A DNA stretch of 6,361 nt from Acidobacteriota bacterium (lineage in GTDB: Bacteria > Acidobacteriota > UBA4820 > DSQY01), in contig JAKAJA010000109.1 of NCBI GenBank assembly GCA_021814085.1, positions 1 through 6,361 of the forward strand. The letters run 5' to 3'. The position numbers were made by a program, and so were the translations under genes. Below the pieces are notes generated by a model. That model saw only the letters and a program-made list of their open reading frames with translations. It was not told the DNA's origin and made no database searches. This document shows positions 5,335 to 6,361 of the stretch, one piece after another; positions within the stretch are counted from its first letter, which is position 1; each line of letters opens with the position of its first letter.

Positions 5335-6361
5335 TTACGACATTCTCAGGAATGCCGCCTTGAGGTAGTCCCCCTCGGGGAAGCTGAGGAGGACGGGATG
5401 GTCCGGGGCGGCGCCACGGAACTCGATCAGTTCGGCGGTCCGCCTCGTCTTGGCGGCGGCCTCCCGCAGAACCTCCCGGAAATCTTCCCGCGACACGTGG
5501 TGGGAGCACGAGCATGTGACCAGCAGTCCGCCCGGCTTCACGAGCCCCATGGCCTGCTCGTTGATGCGCCTGTACCCACCCAGGGCCTCGGTGAGGTGTT
5601 TTTTGGATTTGGCGAAGGCGGGCGGGTCCACCACGACGGCGTCGAATCGCCTGCCCGCGGCGCGCAGGGCCGACAGGACGTCGAAGGCGTCCCCGTTGTG
5701 GATCTCGCAGTCGGGAAGATGGTTGGCTTTCAGGGTGCCGTCCACGCGCTCGCAGGCCGAGAGGGAGGCGTCCACGAACTCGCACGAACCGGCGCCGGAC
5801 TTGAGGGCCGACATGCCCCACACCCCCTGGTAGCAGAAGACGTCGAGGACCGAAGCCCCGGGCTTCACGAGTGGAGCGAATGTCCTCACGTTCTCCCGCT
5901 GGTCCAGGAAGAGGCCCGTCTTCTGGCCCTCCTCCAGGGGCACCTGGAGCTCGAGCCCCAGGTAGTGGACCTTGGCCGTGGGCGGTGCTTCCTCGGGGAG
6001 GACCTGGAGGGCCCTCGGCAAGCCCTCGAGCTCGCGCATGGCGCTGTCGTCCCTGCGCACCAGGACCTTCGGGTGGAGGAAGAAGTCGAGGGACTCCTCC
6101 ACTCGGTGGCGCAGGACCTCCATTCCCGCCGTGAGGGTCTGGATGACCAGGGCCTCGCCGTAGCGGTCCACCACCAGGCCGGGGAGGCCGTCCGCCTCGC
6201 CGAAGATGACCCGCGCGCACTCCTCGTGCGGGTACAGGGCCTTGCGGCGCTCGATGGCTTTCTCGATGCGCTCTTCCAGCCACCGCTCGGGAAGTTCGGT
6301 GCCTCCGTGCTGGAGCCACCGCACGGCGATGAGTGTGTGGGGGTTGTAGTAGCCGAGGCCC
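5335..6361 (-). CDS. RlmI-like 23S rRNA (cytosine-C5) methyltransferase, N-terminus outside window
   Basis: This is a class I SAM-dependent RNA methyltransferase of the RlmI/YccW family (COG1092), whose E. coli member makes m5C1962 in 23S rRNA. The frame stays open to the right edge. The first visible residues GLGYYNPHTLIAVRWL match the end of the N-terminal PUA-like domain (G-x-Y-N-P-x-S/T-x-I-x-V-R). The GTG at 6322-6324 is therefore internal and the true start lies beyond the window, probably some 50 residues further. Counting from the first visible residue: GQKTGLFLDQREN at 145-157, SAM-binding motif I VLDVFCYQGVWG at 171-182, DPPAFAKSKK at 245-254, and TCSCSHH at 282-288 with the candidate catalytic cysteine. 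The end at TAA 5335-5337 is normal. It acts in the cytoplasm on rRNA. Its high G/C at third positions matches the reductase, so both look like host genes. Confidence 0.93.
   Translation of the reverse strand, partial: GLGYYNPHTLIAVRWLQHGGTELPERWLEERIEKAIERRKALYPHEECARVIFGEADGLPGLVVDRYGEALVIQTLTAGMEVLRHRVEESLDFFLHPKVLVRRDDSAMRELEGLPRALQVLPEEAPPTAKVHYLGLELQVPLEEGQKTGLFLDQRENVRTFAPLVKPGASVLDVFCYQGVWGMSALKSGAGSCEFVDASLSACERVDGTLKANHLPDCEIHNGDAFDVLSALRAAGRRFDAVVVDPPAFAKSKKHLTEALGGYRRINEQAMGLVKPGGLLVTCSCSHHVSREDFREVLREAAAKTRRTAELIEFRGAAPDHPVLLSFPEGDYLKAAFLRMS

Noticed and set aside
5054..6319. Long leftward open frame of 421 codons overlapping two genes
   Set aside because: It is an Arg/Gly/Pro-rich out-of-frame shadow of the methyltransferase and reductase genes, a usual effect of high GC content.
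6322..6324. GTG as start of the methyltransferase
   Set aside because: The frame stays open upstream to the window edge and encodes the conserved GYYNPHTLIAVRWL segment, so the GTG is an internal valine codon.
1..6361. CRISPR array, toxin-antitoxin pair, transposase or phage genes
   Set aside because: None was seen: no regularly spaced identical repeats with unique spacers, and no open frame with the relevant motifs. The heptad elements lack spacers.

Overview
The window looks like bacterial chromosome of high GC content. It carries well-formed Shine-Dalgarno sites, a sigma70-like promoter and a rho-independent terminator. The two right-hand protein genes (aldo/keto reductase and RlmI-type rRNA methyltransferase) are strongly G/C-biased in third codon positions. 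The phylum cannot be fixed from this sequence. An Acidobacteriota-like or similar high-GC environmental bacterium is a weak guess from the style of these proteins and of the purine-rich intergenic repeats.

Layout. The left half reads rightward (+). At 87-1580 is a secreted protein of 497 residues that I cannot assign to a named family, in DNA visibly richer in A/T than the rest. At 1733-3358 is a secreted DUF1254/DUF1214 protein. At 3409-3478 lie two hairpins where transcription from both sides converges. The right half reads leftward (-). It starts with a C-terminal remnant of an arylsulfatase (3478-3747), then a complete self-contained tRNA-Phe(GAA) unit with its own promoter, leader hairpin and terminator. 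Next come an aldo/keto reductase (4189-5151) and an RlmI-like 23S rRNA m5C methyltransferase that runs off the right edge (5335-6361).

The most unusual structure is intergenic. Three imperfect inverted repeats (about 3743-3842, 4121-4197 and 5191-5332) are built from degenerate purine-rich units of 7 to 8 nt, roughly GMNGGGA. Each has a CCTTCGG core near its centre. One begins where arylsulfatase homology is lost, one covers the stop codon and last codons of the aldo/keto reductase, and one fills the gap between that gene and the methyltransferase gene. They look like a dispersed repeat family that shapes gene ends.

How the genes relate. No shared pathway is evident. The methyltransferase and tRNA belong to translation, and the reductase is general metabolism. 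The two secreted proteins plus the sulfatase fragment look like an accessory segment on the 3' side of the tRNA gene. That reading is inferred from composition and gene decay; no integrase or attachment-site duplication is visible.
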